Part shown: positions 12,501 to 24,884 of the stretch, one piece after another
Layout: the number at the start of each line of letters is the position of its first letter
How positions within the stretch are numbered: position 1 is the first letter of the stretch
NCBI GenBank assembly: GCA_963969365.1
Contig: OZ017753.1
Location: 2,728,001-2,792,000 of the forward strand
Length of the DNA stretch: 64,000 bases
Direction of reading: 5' to 3'
Origin: Asterochloris sp. CNOR1
Lineage: Eukaryota; Chlorophyta; Trebouxiophyceae; Trebouxiales; Trebouxiaceae
Notes under the pieces: generated by a model
What the model was told of the DNA's origin: nothing
Databases searched by the model: none
Seen by the model: the letters and a program-made list of their open reading frames with translations, nothing else
Program-made: the position numbers and the translations under genes

Positions 12501-15500
12501 GTGTGCAGCTGGTCTTGCAGGCTGCTGCCACAAGACCACAACATCCTCACAAGGCAGGAGCATTGATCTGCCCAACGCATGCCTCTCAAAAGTCTGCAGC
12601 TCATCAACTGGCCCCTGCAAGCACAGGCACATTCACCTGAGGTGTGCCCCCTCCCATGCTTTTCCTGCAACCTGGTAGCCATGGTAATAACCCTGTCTTA
12701 CAGCCAGCTGCACCTCACCATCAATGCATGCGCTGCTTGTCGCTGCACCCCTCCTGGTTGATAGTCTTATAAACACAGCAACATATAGGCAAGATTTCAC
12801 AGCAACATCTACAACACAACACCCAGCAGACATCACCCTGGGCCCCCAGGATGCATTTGACCCCCAGTTCTGCAATCCTTCTTTAGTCCTTCTTTAGAAA
12901 TGCACAGGAACGCAGCAGCCCAAGCAGCACTGCTGCTACCCCAGATCAGCCCATGCGCTCCTCCTTGTGCTCTTGTCGGCGGAAGTGCACAGCTTATATG
13001 CCTCTTTGACCAGGTCTGGCGGCAGATGAATAACCAACAGCCAGACTGCCCAGAAGGCACCATCCCCTTGCCTCCAGGCGTGCCTGTAGCTGTGCAGATG
13101 CAGACCACAGCAGCTGCTGCAAGACTCTTCCGCTGCAAGACCGCCGCCTGCCATGCATGCCATTCAGTCCCACCTCCTGCTTCTCATTCGCAAAGATGAG
13201 CAGCTCGTCAGCGTAACCCTCCAGGCGCGTTTCAAAGTCGTGCAGGCGCCCCACCACCTCGTACACCTCTGCCTGCTTGGCCGCCTGCTTGCTGGACAGG
13301 CTCTGCTCCCGAGCCTCTGAGTCCTGCAGCTCAGGCACTTCCACATGAGGGTGGTGAATGATTGTCTCGGACGGCATTGAGCTTCGAGCCAAATCAAAGG
13401 ACTGAGAATCTTACTTTGTGTCGTGCTCTGCCTGTTGCATAGAGGCGCAAGCAGCATGCAGCAAAGCTCCATTGATCTATTTGTGTTGCACATACTATGC
13501 CCTGCTCTGCATATACAAATCGCGTACTTCCTGTGCTTGCTACACACACATGTAGGCATGACGCAATGCACAACCTGTAGCAAAAGCAGATACAAGGTGA
13601 AATGTTTGCTTGGCGCCTCCCCAGTGGCAGAGTCAAACACAAGACAAGACAAGACAAGACAAGACAAGACAAGATAAGACAAGACAAGACAAGGCAAAGC
13701 CGAACTACATGCATAAATGGTCTACCAGTCTGCACTGCTGCAACCTTATCCTGACTGCTGCTCTGTGCACCACATGACTACGCTGTGCTGAAAGCTTGCA
13801 GTCAAGCCCCATCCCAATTGTGTGCACTCAGCAGAGACCAGCTGCATTAGCCTTGAGAGCTGGCCATCTGGCGGCAGAAGTCAAGCAAGAGTTTCTTTTG
13901 AGATGCAGACAGGTTGTGCCATGGCGCCTTGTGCAGCCAGCCTTCAGGGTGCTCCTACCTATAGCAAGCAGCATGCAGCACAGGTATCACTGCAGGTGCC
14001 TTACCTGAAGAATCTGCAGCTCCTGGAGCAGCAGCAGACGCTTGATCTCTGCGCCCTTGCAGTCAGATGAGACCTGCAGCATCTCCCTGCGCAGCTCGTG
14101 CAGCGCAGCGTCCAGGGCATCCCGCGTCTCCTGCTGCTCGGCCACCTTGCCGGGGTCCACAGGCTTGCCCTGCAGGTGCACATGAGTTTTGTCTGTTCCA
14201 CAGCAACAGGTTCAGATGGCATGTTGCATCTCTGTCTGCTGGACCACTCTGACTGGGGGCACAGTAGCCTCGCCTTGCTGGTACGCATTGCATTCAAGAT
14301 TGAAGCTTTTTATGGGGACCAATGTAGGCCTATGCTGCACTACTCTTGCTGTGACCTGCAGCTCCTTGCAACTTGCATCCAGAGTTGTACTATTGCCCTC
14401 AACAGACCTGACAGGGTCCAAAAAGCTGATCTGCTCAGAAAGGAGCCTGATAAAGACACTGCAACTCGCCCTGGGTGCTAGTTGTTGCTGTCGCCGGCGC
14501 TCAGTAGGCTAAGCTTTTGACATTCAGACGGTCAAGCAAACATCTGGAAGGGATGGGCCCAACACAAAGCAGTCTACTGTCTGCCTGCCTGCCATCCCTC
14601 ACTTGTCAGACTTCGATGGTGCTGCAGGAAGACAGAGAGCCAACGCTATGGCTCCAAAGACAATCTCCTTACCGGATTCAGCGAGCCAGCACTGCGGCTG
14701 TGGGCCCACCTTTTGGGGCTGTGGCTCCTGTGCAATGCACTCCTCCTTCAACTTGGCCAGCGCCATGAACTTCTGGTTATAGTCATGCCGGGCCTGGTGC
14801 ACCGCCTGGTCCAGGGCAGCAATCTGCTGCTTCTTGCGCCCAACACTCATGCGCTCAGACTGCAGGCGGCAGTACAAGGTCATGCACCCAGCATTCAGGC
14901 AGCTACGCATGCTCATGCGCTCAGACCGCAGGCGCCCGTGCAAGCTGGAGATGCAGTACAGAAGAAGAAGGCCAAACCAACATAGTTGGTGCCTCTTATG
15001 GCCCGTGATCAACTGCTCATGCTGCAGGCAACACCCAGATGTCGCGAGCGGCACCAGCAGGCCACAGCAGGCAGAGAGCAATGATCTGCTGCCTTGTGAG
15101 ACCCACACTCATGCACCCCTACTGCAGGGTGCGTCTTGGCAAAGACAAGCTTGTCAGCATGTGACCAAGATTCCGAAGGCTTATCATGGGAGCCCTTGGC
15201 CCCACAAGTTCAGGGGTGTGGTTGCAGATTTTATCAGTGAGACTATGCGAGAGGCATGTCTCTGCCAAGCAATGCTCAAGACCTTGCCCGCCAGCTGAAC
15301 AAGCCCCTCCACCTCCAAGAGATGACAGTATGTGCACAGCTACCTCAGGGGCCACATAGTTGGGGTCTGACTTCAGCTTGAAGTCGCCCATGCTCGTCTC
15401 CGCCTGCCTGATGGCCAGCAGGTCAGCCTGGTCCTCATACCCCTCGTCTGGACGGGTGGCATTGAAGGCTGCCCACTCAGCCTCACGCTGCTTTCTTGCC

Positions 15501-18500
15501 AGCCGCCTGCACGTCACCATCTGAGGACTTGGAGGGTGGCCATGTTGGCCAAGTGCTGATTTCAGGTCTGGATGACCATGCCGCACTGTGCCATGCCCAG
15601 AGCTAGAGCTTACCTGGCTCAACAACCCCCCCTTGGCCCTTCTGACAAGGAGCCTCCCACATTGCATGCTGCCCATGCCTCCTGGACATTGATTTCATAT
15701 TGAGGTTAAAATGTGACGGATCTGAGGATTGTGTGCTGTGAAACATACTATCCAGCCGCCAACACAGGACGCCCAGATACATAGCCGCCCTGAGGTGTGC
15801 CACACGGTGTTGCAAGCAAGCATTACTATCCTGGACGCAGGTCCTGCATCCTTCCATAACCGCACTGCCGGCACCTTCTTCCTTTGTCCAACATGTGTAA
15901 GCATGTAAAGCTGCACAGCATGTGGCCAGCGCACAAGGCACCCTCTGCAGTGCAGCAGCACTAGCCTGGCTCCTACCTTTGCTCCTGCTTGCTGACAGTG
16001 TCGCTCTGCCCCGTTGCCACCGACATGGACCGCCGCAGCATGCCAGGATCTGCATGTGACTGCCGTCGCTCCAGCTTCTGCCGTCCGCTAGGCGTGGAGG
16101 CACCTGCAGCACTGCACACCTCCTTGCAGTCACTTGTGTACAGCAGGATATAAGGCTTAGCTGCAGCATGGGTGCCAGCAGGTACGGCAGCCTCAAAGCA
16201 ATCACTGCCAACAGCAAACTGGTGCAGGATTGCTGTATGGGTGCCAGCAGCTGCTGCAGCTCTGTCTGTGGGGCCTATTGTATGGTTGCCTGACGCGCTC
16301 TTCATGATTGCCTCACGCTCTGTGCAGGAAACAGGTCCTGCAAAGAGCAGCACCCTGCCAATTCATGCGCCTCAATAAGCATTCACCTGTGGGTGTCGAA
16401 GCTGCAGAATCCCGGCCCGACTCCTCTGGCAAAACAACAGGCAACAAGGAGGCCTTGGTCTGCCGCAATGAGGAGACCTCTTCCTGACCCCTGCAACAAG
16501 CAACCAGGCGGTAAATGGTACTAGCTTGTTAAGCACAGCAGCTTCAGGCCGCACCTGAATGCCTTCAGCGTCATGTGCTTAACTTCCAGAGGGTCCAGGA
16601 AGGCCTTCTGCAGCTTCTTGAGGGCCACTTGCTTGCTCTCGTGGTCATAAGCCATCATCTGCGGCACAGGCCAGGGACAGGGTGCCCTCACTTCATCAGA
16701 AAGTGTTGGGAAGGCAGTGGCAGGTGCACCCAGCACGGCAGCAGCAGCACTGTGAAGGTAGGTTTTAGTGGAATGCCCTTGCAGTGCATCACAACCTTGT
16801 AGTGCTACTGCCCCCTGGTCAGGCCCTGATGCTGACAGGCTGACTGTCAGCTGCTCCCAAGGTGCCTGCCCCCCGAGAGGCTAAGCAGCATGTCAGCTCA
16901 CTAGCTCACAAACACAGACTGCAGAATTACAAGCCTGTCCTAAAAAGTTGGCAAGTTTGCCAGTCATTCACACACTAGGCACTTCCAGTGCAGCCTCTCC
17001 CCGCAAGCCTCATGCCCCTGATGTTTGGACCATGCACTGCCGGCCAAGCAGTGCAGCTCGCACAGCAGAAGCATGACTCACCTGGCGCACAAGGCTCTCC
17101 TGCTCCTTACGCTCTGCCTCAACCATGTCGTGCAGCCCTGGATCGACCTCGAAGTCTGACTCAGGCAGGCGCTCGTGGGGCGGCAGTGCCTCATTCTGAG
17201 CCAGCAATGCCTGGAATTCCCTGCAGCACCGCAGTAGAGCACCTGGAACTCCCTGCACTGCAGGCTGCAACTTTGCAGTTGTGCCCTGCACACCGCCATT
17301 AGGTGCCACTCAGTCAACCTGCAGAGGAGATGGGGCCTACCTGCTGTGACAACTCTGAATAGTGACAAGCAGAAGCCCATGCCTATTAGCTTCTGCATCA
17401 TTTGCTGCCTGAGCCGGTGAGCAGCAGCAGAGCGTTTGCCCACTGAACAATCCCTTGTCCCTGCTGCTGAGCAAGCAACGACTGTGGTGCACAAGCTTGA
17501 TTGAGAATATCATGCAACTCAGCCGCAGCCTTGCAGCACTCACTGCCTGAGCTGCTCCAGGTAGGCTTTCACTCCCTGCTGCTTGGCTGCAGCCGCAGCC
17601 TTCACCTGGTCCTCAGCAGTCTTCCTCTGAGCCTCCTCCAGCGTGTAAGCGGTGGCTGCACATGTGGGGGTGCAGGTCGCAGGGAGAGGTGCTGTGCAGC
17701 ATGAGGGCGACGTGCCAGACAGACAATGAAGTGGCAGATGGCTAGCGCAAGCTGGGTACAGGTGCGGTGGCCTGAGCTTGGGTTGTTCGCTTTGCTGCCA
17801 TTGGGGACTGAGCAGACATCCAAAAGTGGCACTGCAGTACATGTACCACTTGTGGTCCCAGACAGCGTCATCGGCTGGTAGGCAGGCTGCCTCACCATCA
17901 GCAATGTCCTTAGCAGCAGGGACACCCTCTCCGCTTATGGATGGTAGCTCTGGGTGAGCTGCGTCCTGCTCCTCCCCGCCCAGAGGCTGCAAATGACACA
18001 GTGCAACCCTCAGCTACAGCTACCTTCCATCCTGATGCCAACCCCAGCAGGCAGAATGCGCCTGATGTGATGCTGGTGCCTGTTTGCAGCACACCTGTCA
18101 GAGGCAACAGGACACTGTGGGAGGCTACAGCAGATGATGCTTCGCAGCCTGACCATGATGCGCAAGAAGCTGCCCTGCGAGGTGACCAGGCAGTTGCATA
18201 ACCAGCCTGCAATGACAGCAGGCTGTCTTGAGTGAATGCTGTGTTAAAGACAAGCCGGGCCCCACCTGGACGAGCAGGCTGCCGTCCTTGGAGCCGCTGA
18301 TGCAGTGGCAGCCGTCAAAGGAAACAGCCAGCCCTGACACAGCACCCGTCTGGCAGTCATGCATCTGAGCCTGCCAGGACGGCGGCGCAGCAGCCACTGC
18401 AGGCAGCAGCAGAGTTCCTCAGCCGTTTTGCTGTTCCCTTTCAAGGAACCCATGCTGCGCTGAAGCAGCACTATTGCTTGAATGCTGCCAAGAAGCCAGT

Positions 18501-21500
18501 ACTGCGCTGAAGCATCCACAAGTACAATAGTTTTTAACTTTAGCAAGCGACACTGGCACAGGCGTGCTCTTGACCGGGTAGGCCAATGGCACAGCACTCC
18601 AAATGTTGCACTGGCCATAACCCAAGCGTCAACACAAACCCTACACATGCCTAATACAATATTTCACCTGGCTTGAGCAGCACTCTGCCATCTGCCGTCC
18701 CGTGAAGCCACAGTCCGCTGCTGCTGCGGCAGCTGGCCAGCACCGCGGAGGCGCACACCTCCTCTGCATGCGTGACGCTGCAGGCGGACGAGGCCAGGGA
18801 GCAGCGCAGCAGCTTTCCTGCCGCTGGGCCCCCTGCTGAGATGAGGCACTGGTCCTCAGCTCCTGCAGGAAGGTCAATGTGCGTCGTTCCTTTTTAGATG
18901 GGGCTCTACAGACCAGCCTGCAGGGCTTGTGGATATCTACATGGTCGTGATTCAGCAAGACTTGGAGTGAGTGAGATCTCTGCTGATGCAGAGGGAGCCT
19001 GTGAGCTCAAACCCTGCTGCCAGCACGTAGGGTTAGCATACAGAATATGCCATGCTGCAGCAGACGCTCTTGTTGTGCGCTGGGAGGTGCGCTGCTATAG
19101 CACAGGAGGGAAGCGCACCTTCCTCAAACAGGATGCTGAAGACGGTGCAGACCTCCTTGTCTCCAGGCGCAGGCACAGGCTGTGCAGCCTCACCGGGCTG
19201 TGCCTCTGCAAGCCAGACATCTGGGTGAGTCGCATGGAGCTGTTCTTGACATGGCTGCACTGCCTGCCGCACTGCACCAGCATGCCTGGCATTGTAGAGA
19301 GGGGTTTGGGCCACAGTGCCGCTCAAATGAGCAGCAGCGATTGGCACACTGCTTTGAAAACCCGAACTCAGACTGAACTACATAAAATGGTTGGGACATC
19401 AGGGCCACGCCCAGTTCAGGCAGTCTTACCTTGCCATGCTGTGAGTAGAGGGCGCAGGCTGATTTGCTGCAGCTCCAGGGGCAGCAGAAAGCTGGTGCTG
19501 CCTGCTGGCCTGGCCTTAGGCGGCTGAGCCTCAAGCAGAATGCCCTTCCTGCAGAAGCAGCGGCAGCAGAACCACTTGCTTGCATGATCCAGGCACTTTT
19601 ACCCCAGTTATCAGCCAAGAAAGCCCACACTCTCAAGGATGCAAATGCCAGCAGAGTCTAACAAATTGAGCAGTGCAGAGACCTCAGTAAAACAGAGCAG
19701 CAACTGCCAAGCTGCCTGGGGCCACCTCCACTCCTCCCACAAATGGACAGTCTTCTTCGCATGACTCAAGGTGGTTCCCAAGGACTGTGAATGCTAGCTC
19801 AGCACACCACTGTTCAAGAGAGCAGGGGCTTACCAACAGTACCCAGCAGCTCGACTGGTCCCAATGAGCAGCCTGCTGCTGTCAGGGGACCAGGTCAGGC
19901 ATGTGGGAGCCTGGTGCAGCTCACCTGGTCCCAATGAGCAGCCTGCTGCTGTTAGGGGACCATGCCAGGCAGGTGGGAACCTGCTGCAGGTCCACCATTC
20001 CTATGGGCTCCAGCTGCGCCGGCCCAGCCATGTGGAACAGGAAGGCTGTCTGGTCAGCCGACACCGTCGCCAAGGTTTGCAGGTCTGGCGACAGTGCCAG
20101 GGCAATGACGGCGTCTGCATCAGCCAAGGGGAGCTTGCAGTGGCTGCACAGGATCAGCAATAGGAGACAGCACTGCTCGACTGAAGGTGCGCAAGAGGGG
20201 GCGCCCCTTGCAGCACAGTGCCACAAGCGACCAGATAGCATTCCAGGAGAAAGATCACACGCAAGGCTGTGTCTTGCATCCCGCAGCTGATTGAGTACAG
20301 CAACCCTGCGCTGCCTGCCTGTTGCAGCCCTCACCTCTGTAGCGCTTGTGTCCTGCCTCCTGCTTCTGGCCGTGTGCAGCGGGTGCTGCCCGGCCTGCCT
20401 GCCTCAGCGCTCACCTCTCTGGGGTTTGACCGCGCTGGCCACCCTCCAGCCGTCTGCACACTGCACCAGGCTGCGCAGGGTGCCGTGGTGGAAACCGACG
20501 AGGCATCTCCGCTCCCCCTGGTCCACCTGCTCAGGCAGCAGCAGCAGGGACGCGGCTCCGCTGCTGAACTGCGTGCTGCACAGCAGCCGCCCTGTCCTGC
20601 AGGCGGGGGAATGGTAGTGGCGTAGGCCCACTAGATGTGACTGCGGTTCTGGGTCGCTGTGCTCAACTGTGTGGAAAACATGAGTGAGTATGCTCAGCAC
20701 AAATAATGGCAAACAAGAACTCAGCGGGTAAACTTCTGCTGTAAATGGCATCTCTGAAGCTGTTGAATCCCAGAGGAGGTTTGCAGGGCGCAAGGCTGGA
20801 CGAGCATTCACCCTCCACTGTTGTCTCACCTGTAGTCATATGCCTTTACACACCCATCAGCCCCTGCAGTGACGACCTGGTGACGCCGCCTGCAGGCCGC
20901 CAAGCCTGTGATGGCCCCTGCGTGCGAGTTGAGCAGGGGCTGCACTGTCAGGCCATCCGGAATGGGGCCAGTCTCAGGCATGGTGACCTGCAGGCCCAGG
21001 GAAACTTCTGCTACAAAGCAATCTGCAATCTCCCAGAGGCTGGGCCAAAGGCTCAGCCAGCATCATAGCGCAGTCATAGGCACTGCACATGCCGTTTCAA
21101 AGCACCCCATGATGCCAGGCTGTCGAGCTGCAGCCGTCGAGGCAGCACAGAGCGCTGCCCACCTGCAACAAGCCGCCCTCATCAGTGGCCACGGTCCATG
21201 TGTTGCCTGTGCCGAGCATGGCCCTAACTGTCATGCCAGCAGGCAGGCTGCAGTCAAAGATCGGTGCCATCTGGACGACTGAGGAGCCCTCAGGTGCCTC
21301 AGCGTCCATCAGGAAGCGAGCGTCCCAGATGAGAATGTGCCTGCAGTAAGCGATGCCACTGGTTTGGCCTTGGAGATGGTCTCGTCCCGGCTGGCAGCTG
21401 CAGTGGCTTGCCAGTGTGTCTCTCTATTGCACACTGCCCAAGCATGGTCTCTGCAGTACAAAGCAAACTCTGCAGCAGTTTGGCTGAGGCTGATGCAATG

Positions 21501-24500
21501 TGTCTGAGCATTGTTGTGTCGCCACCAGGCAAAGCCCACCAAGATATATTTGAGGGAAATTGACAATGAGGCAATGCCACACTCCAGCCCAAGGCTGGCT
21601 GACTGCCATGCAGCCTGACCTTGCAAAATTCAGCAGGAGCAGCTGGGCAAGGAGAATCTGTCATCTGGTGGCGAGGGGCAAGGGAGAGCCTCACCCATCA
21701 GATCCAGCAGAAATGATGCGCTTTGCTCCCTCATCAAGCATGACCACTTTGACGAACCCAGCATGGCAGGGCTTGCCATTGGGGCGCTGCACACTGAACT
21801 TGATCAGCGAACCACTCCACATTAGCAGGCTGCCCTGCTCAGTGCCGCACAGCACCTACAGTGCATGCAGCCACAGGGTGGAGCATGCAAACGATGGAGG
21901 CGTAACACCTGTGCTGATGTCTCAAGATCTGTGTGGGACAGACAGCAGCATTTGCTCAGCAGTGGGCAACTGCCCGGTGCCTGTCACAGTGCCTCAGCAT
22001 CACAAAAGAAGAGCTTCTTGTGATGGACCAGGTCTGGAGACTGACGCAGACTTGCCTTGCCATCAGGCAGCTCGGCATAGCCCAGCATATCACTCAGCTC
22101 CTCATTGCCAAAGCGTCCAATGTCTCCCTGCAGCTTGGGTCCTGTGAAGGAGCGGATCATGCGCCAGAACCTGATGTGCCCGGTGCCTGCAGGTACACCC
22201 AGCAGCTCAGTGCTGCTCCTTTTGGCAGAGCGGCTACATTTTAGTGTGCTCAGGGACTTGCACGAGCAGCATTATGTGCCCTGTGGACAGTGTATGCCAG
22301 CTCTCTTGAAGCATGCCTGCAAGCCTGTTGCACATCACTCAAGCCGCCACATTTAGCAGCATGCTGCCAGCAGACATGCTGGCACTTGCGCAGAGCGCCT
22401 GCTGAGCACGAGAATAGGCAGCTGGCCTGGTCCACAGGCAGCCCACCTGAGCTGACCAGGCTGCCCTAGCTGACTGCGGATGTCACAACACCAACCAGCA
22501 TGGCCTGGAGCAGATGCAGCTCACTAGTCACAAGCAAGGCCACTTGAGGCTTCACGGGACAGAAGACCCCTGGCGGATACACATGAGCTGACCAGGCTGA
22601 GCTGTACTATCTGATTGTGAACGTTACAATCCCGACTGTGGGTGTCACAATCCCAGCCAGGGTTGCCTGGAGCAGATGCAGCTCACTAGCCACAACAGAG
22701 TCACTTTAGGCATCACTGCAGCCCGAATCCCTGGCAGATCCATCTAAGGTGACCAGGCTGCCACAGCTAGTGCAGAGGCCACACTCCCATCCAGCACTAA
22801 ACACCCCCTGCGAAACCACTTCAGGTGACCACGCTGCCATGGCTTATGGTGCAGACCACAGTTACAGTGCGCGCTGCCTGGCGCAGATGCAGCACATCAG
22901 CCGCGACAGGCACCTGGAGGCGTAGAGACGCCTGCAATTCCCTGCCCAACCCACCTGAGGTGACCAGGCTGGTGGCACTGTAGGGCGAGAAGCTGACTGT
23001 GAAGACCTCCTGCGAGAAGGCCTTGCTGCGCAGCAATGTCTTCCCTGCTGCCCAGTCCCACAGGGTGAGCATGAAGTCTGGGTAGGCCCCCACTGTGGCC
23101 AGCAGGCTGCCGCTGTTGTTGAAGGCCGCGGCTGAGTATGCGTGATCGGCGCCACCCTCCAGGGTCTTGACAGCCTGCGCCCAGCCACATGACTCACTCA
23201 ACCACCCAAAGCCTGCCTGCCCAGCTCAGTCCGTGCTGCATCTGTCAGCAGCTCTGCTGCTGCACCCTTCCAGGGGACAGCGGCCAGCCTGCCGGAGCGC
23301 AGCGCAGAGCAAGTCTCCCTGCAGCGCTTCAGCTGTCCAAGTTTGCAGCCAAGGCTCTCCTTTTCTGCTTTGTACTCCTGCCCACAGTGAGGTCTAATCA
23401 ACTCACATGGTGACATTGGGGTGCAGCTGACAACCAGCTATCTGTGACAGAGGGTGGAGGTCATAAGCCAGCGGGGCCGTGAACATGAAGCGGGCTCTTA
23501 GCCTGCTTTCTGGACTTCACCAGACTTTGGAGGCCTGTCTTTCACCTGCAGCCCGGGCCAGTTGTAGATGGACACAATGGGCTTGCCCTCGCGCCGCTTG
23601 TCAGCCACAGCAAAGCATGTCTGCTCTGGATGCACAGCCACAGCTCCAATGCCATCGGAGCCCCTCAAGGTGGGCAGCAGCTCAGGCTCAGCCACCACCT
23701 CCCCTGATTGTGCGCCCGCCCGTATCCGCAGCAGCACCACGCTGTTGCCAGAGCTGTAGCAGGGACCAGACATGATTGCGCAAACGTGGGAGGACTGGCA
23801 GGGCCAGGACAGCAGTGCGCCCATTGAAGGGACAGCAGCCACATTGGGTGCGGCGGTAGCATGCTAGAGCACCAGCCTGCCCAACGCCAGCATGGCAAGC
23901 TGCACTTTGCAGGGCTAAAGCTGATTGTTGACCAGTATGGACACTCAGCATGAAATGCACCAGCCCTTACATGAGGCAGAGGCTGAGGCAGGCAAGCAGG
24001 CAGAAGGGACAAGGAGGAGCTACTGGCTGCTCACCTGGTCACAAGGACGTCTGGGGCAAGCTGCAGGATGGGTCTGCGTGCCAGGCTGAGGCTGTGCAGC
24101 TCTGCCGGTGGTGGGGCAGGGGCCTCTGCCTCAGCAGCTGCACAGCATACACAGAGGCACCTTGAGCCTTGGCACAATGCCATTGGACAGCGGCGGTACC
24201 TTTGGGACTTGTGTGTTTCCAGGTGGGTGCAGGTAAGGGCGGCTCAGCCCAAAGCAGCTGAGCCCAGGCTCGTAGGTTCATGAACTTCTGGTTTCTGCTC
24301 ACCTGCCCCTGCCTCCTTGGCACTGTCGTCGGCAACCTCTGCCACAGGAGCTGCTGGCGGTACAAGTGGGCCCTGCACACCCTCCACTGCATCGGCAGCT
24401 GGCGGCGCTCCAGCAGCCATGGCGGCTGAAGCCTTTGCAGCTGGCACCACTGCATCAGGGGGCACTGAGATCATGCCATCGATGCCTGCCACGGGCAGCT

Positions 24501-24884
24501 GAGCTGCACCCACACTGCTGGCAACCCCCTGTCCCTCCTCCAATCCGCCTGCTGCAGGGCCAGCCCCTGTTGGGCCTGCTGAGCTGATTGCAGCTTGCTC
24601 TGCCACCTCTTGCTGTGCTGCAGGGCTCATTGCAGCAGACTCCTGGACTGCTGCTGCTGAGGCCAAGACTGTCTCCTGAGCCATAGCAGCATCAGATCCA
24701 GCTGTCACAACAGCAGGACTCAGTGCGACACCAGCTGCACCTGCAGGGCAAAAAGCAGCTGACATGGGCCGGACACAATAGACAGGCATGAAGTTGCAAG
24801 CAGACGAAAACCTGCTGGAGCCTCTGCATTGCTGACATTCACAGCGTGTGCCATGAAGTCTACATGATCTTCAGAGGACGCCAT
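6501..24884 (-). CDS. CFAP44: cilia- and flagella-associated protein 44 (CFAP44/FAP44)
   Basis: Axonemal protein. With CFAP43 it forms the tether that links the inner-arm dynein f (I1) motor head to the doublet. The gene starts [10 protein letters not shown] at 24884, continues with an Ala/Pro-rich low-complexity head (24260-24750), and stops TGA 6501-6503. WD40 exons follow, for example [17 protein letters not shown] and [18 protein letters not shown] (about 22962-23180), then [19 protein letters not shown] (about 22119-22200), then [16 protein letters not shown] (about 21700-21860). The KAFSQEV and FTGxKLQG landmarks are specific to CFAP44. More WD exons lie at 18.2-21.3 kb. The C-terminal half has the family's [19 protein letters not shown] exon (17.1-17.2 kb), an acidic hinge ([11 protein letters not shown], 11.7-11.8 kb) and long coiled coil to the end ([15 protein letters not shown]). 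It has more than 25 exons. Many internal exon borders are approximate. Several introns contain copies of neighbouring exon edges. Confidence 0.9.
9123..9236. repeat. tandem repeat in a CFAP44 intron, period about 60
   Basis: Two diverged copies share ATGCTTTGCA(G/A)AGA and a GGAGCTGCT(C/A)CCCAGCA-like end. They lie entirely within an intron of CFAP44. Confidence 0.5.
11528..11753. repeat. direct repeat echoing a CFAP44 exon end
   Basis: Segment 11528-11611 repeats 11667-11753 at an offset of about 139 bp. The second copy contains the 3' end of the acidic-hinge exon (ending ALYQQ at 11703) and its donor. The first lies in the following intron and still shows CCTACCAGCAG|GTGGCA on the minus strand, a second donor-like site. 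Confidence 0.7.
13641..13690. repeat. (AAGAC)n microsatellite
   Basis: About ten AAGAC units with one AAGAT variant, inside an intron of CFAP44 just upstream (in gene direction) of the exon that ends near 13190. It is not telomeric: green algal telomere repeats are TTTAGGG or TTTTAGGG. Confidence 0.9.
14844..14950. repeat. echo of a CFAP44 exon start
   Basis: CTCATGCGCTCAGAC occurs at the start of the exon that reads [12 protein letters not shown] (near 14850) and again about 68 bp further upstream in gene direction. In the second copy the acceptor CAG has become CGG. Confidence 0.6.
19855..19989. repeat. 65 bp tandem echo of a CFAP44 WD40 exon end
   Basis: Copies 19855-19919 and 19925-19989 have period 70 and only a few mismatches. 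The second is the last 65 nt of the exon ending SSRLLIGTR at 19925. The first lies in the next intron, and its donor is altered from CAGGTGAGCTG to CAGTCGAGCTG. Confidence 0.85.
22443..22962. repeat. five diverged copies of a CFAP44 exon end and donor
   Basis: TGACCAGGCTG preceded by an ACCTGAG-like donor complement occurs near 22443, 22580, 22741, 22822 and 22952. The last is the true end of the exon reading TSLVTSG. A linked GGAGCAGATGCAGC block recurs near 22510, 22670 and 22880. The intron therefore appears to be built largely from tandem copies of about 80-160 bp. Confidence 0.75.

Noticed and set aside
13641-13690. (AAGAC)n run as an interstitial telomere
   Set aside because: The unit is not a green algal telomere repeat, and it lies inside a CFAP44 intron.
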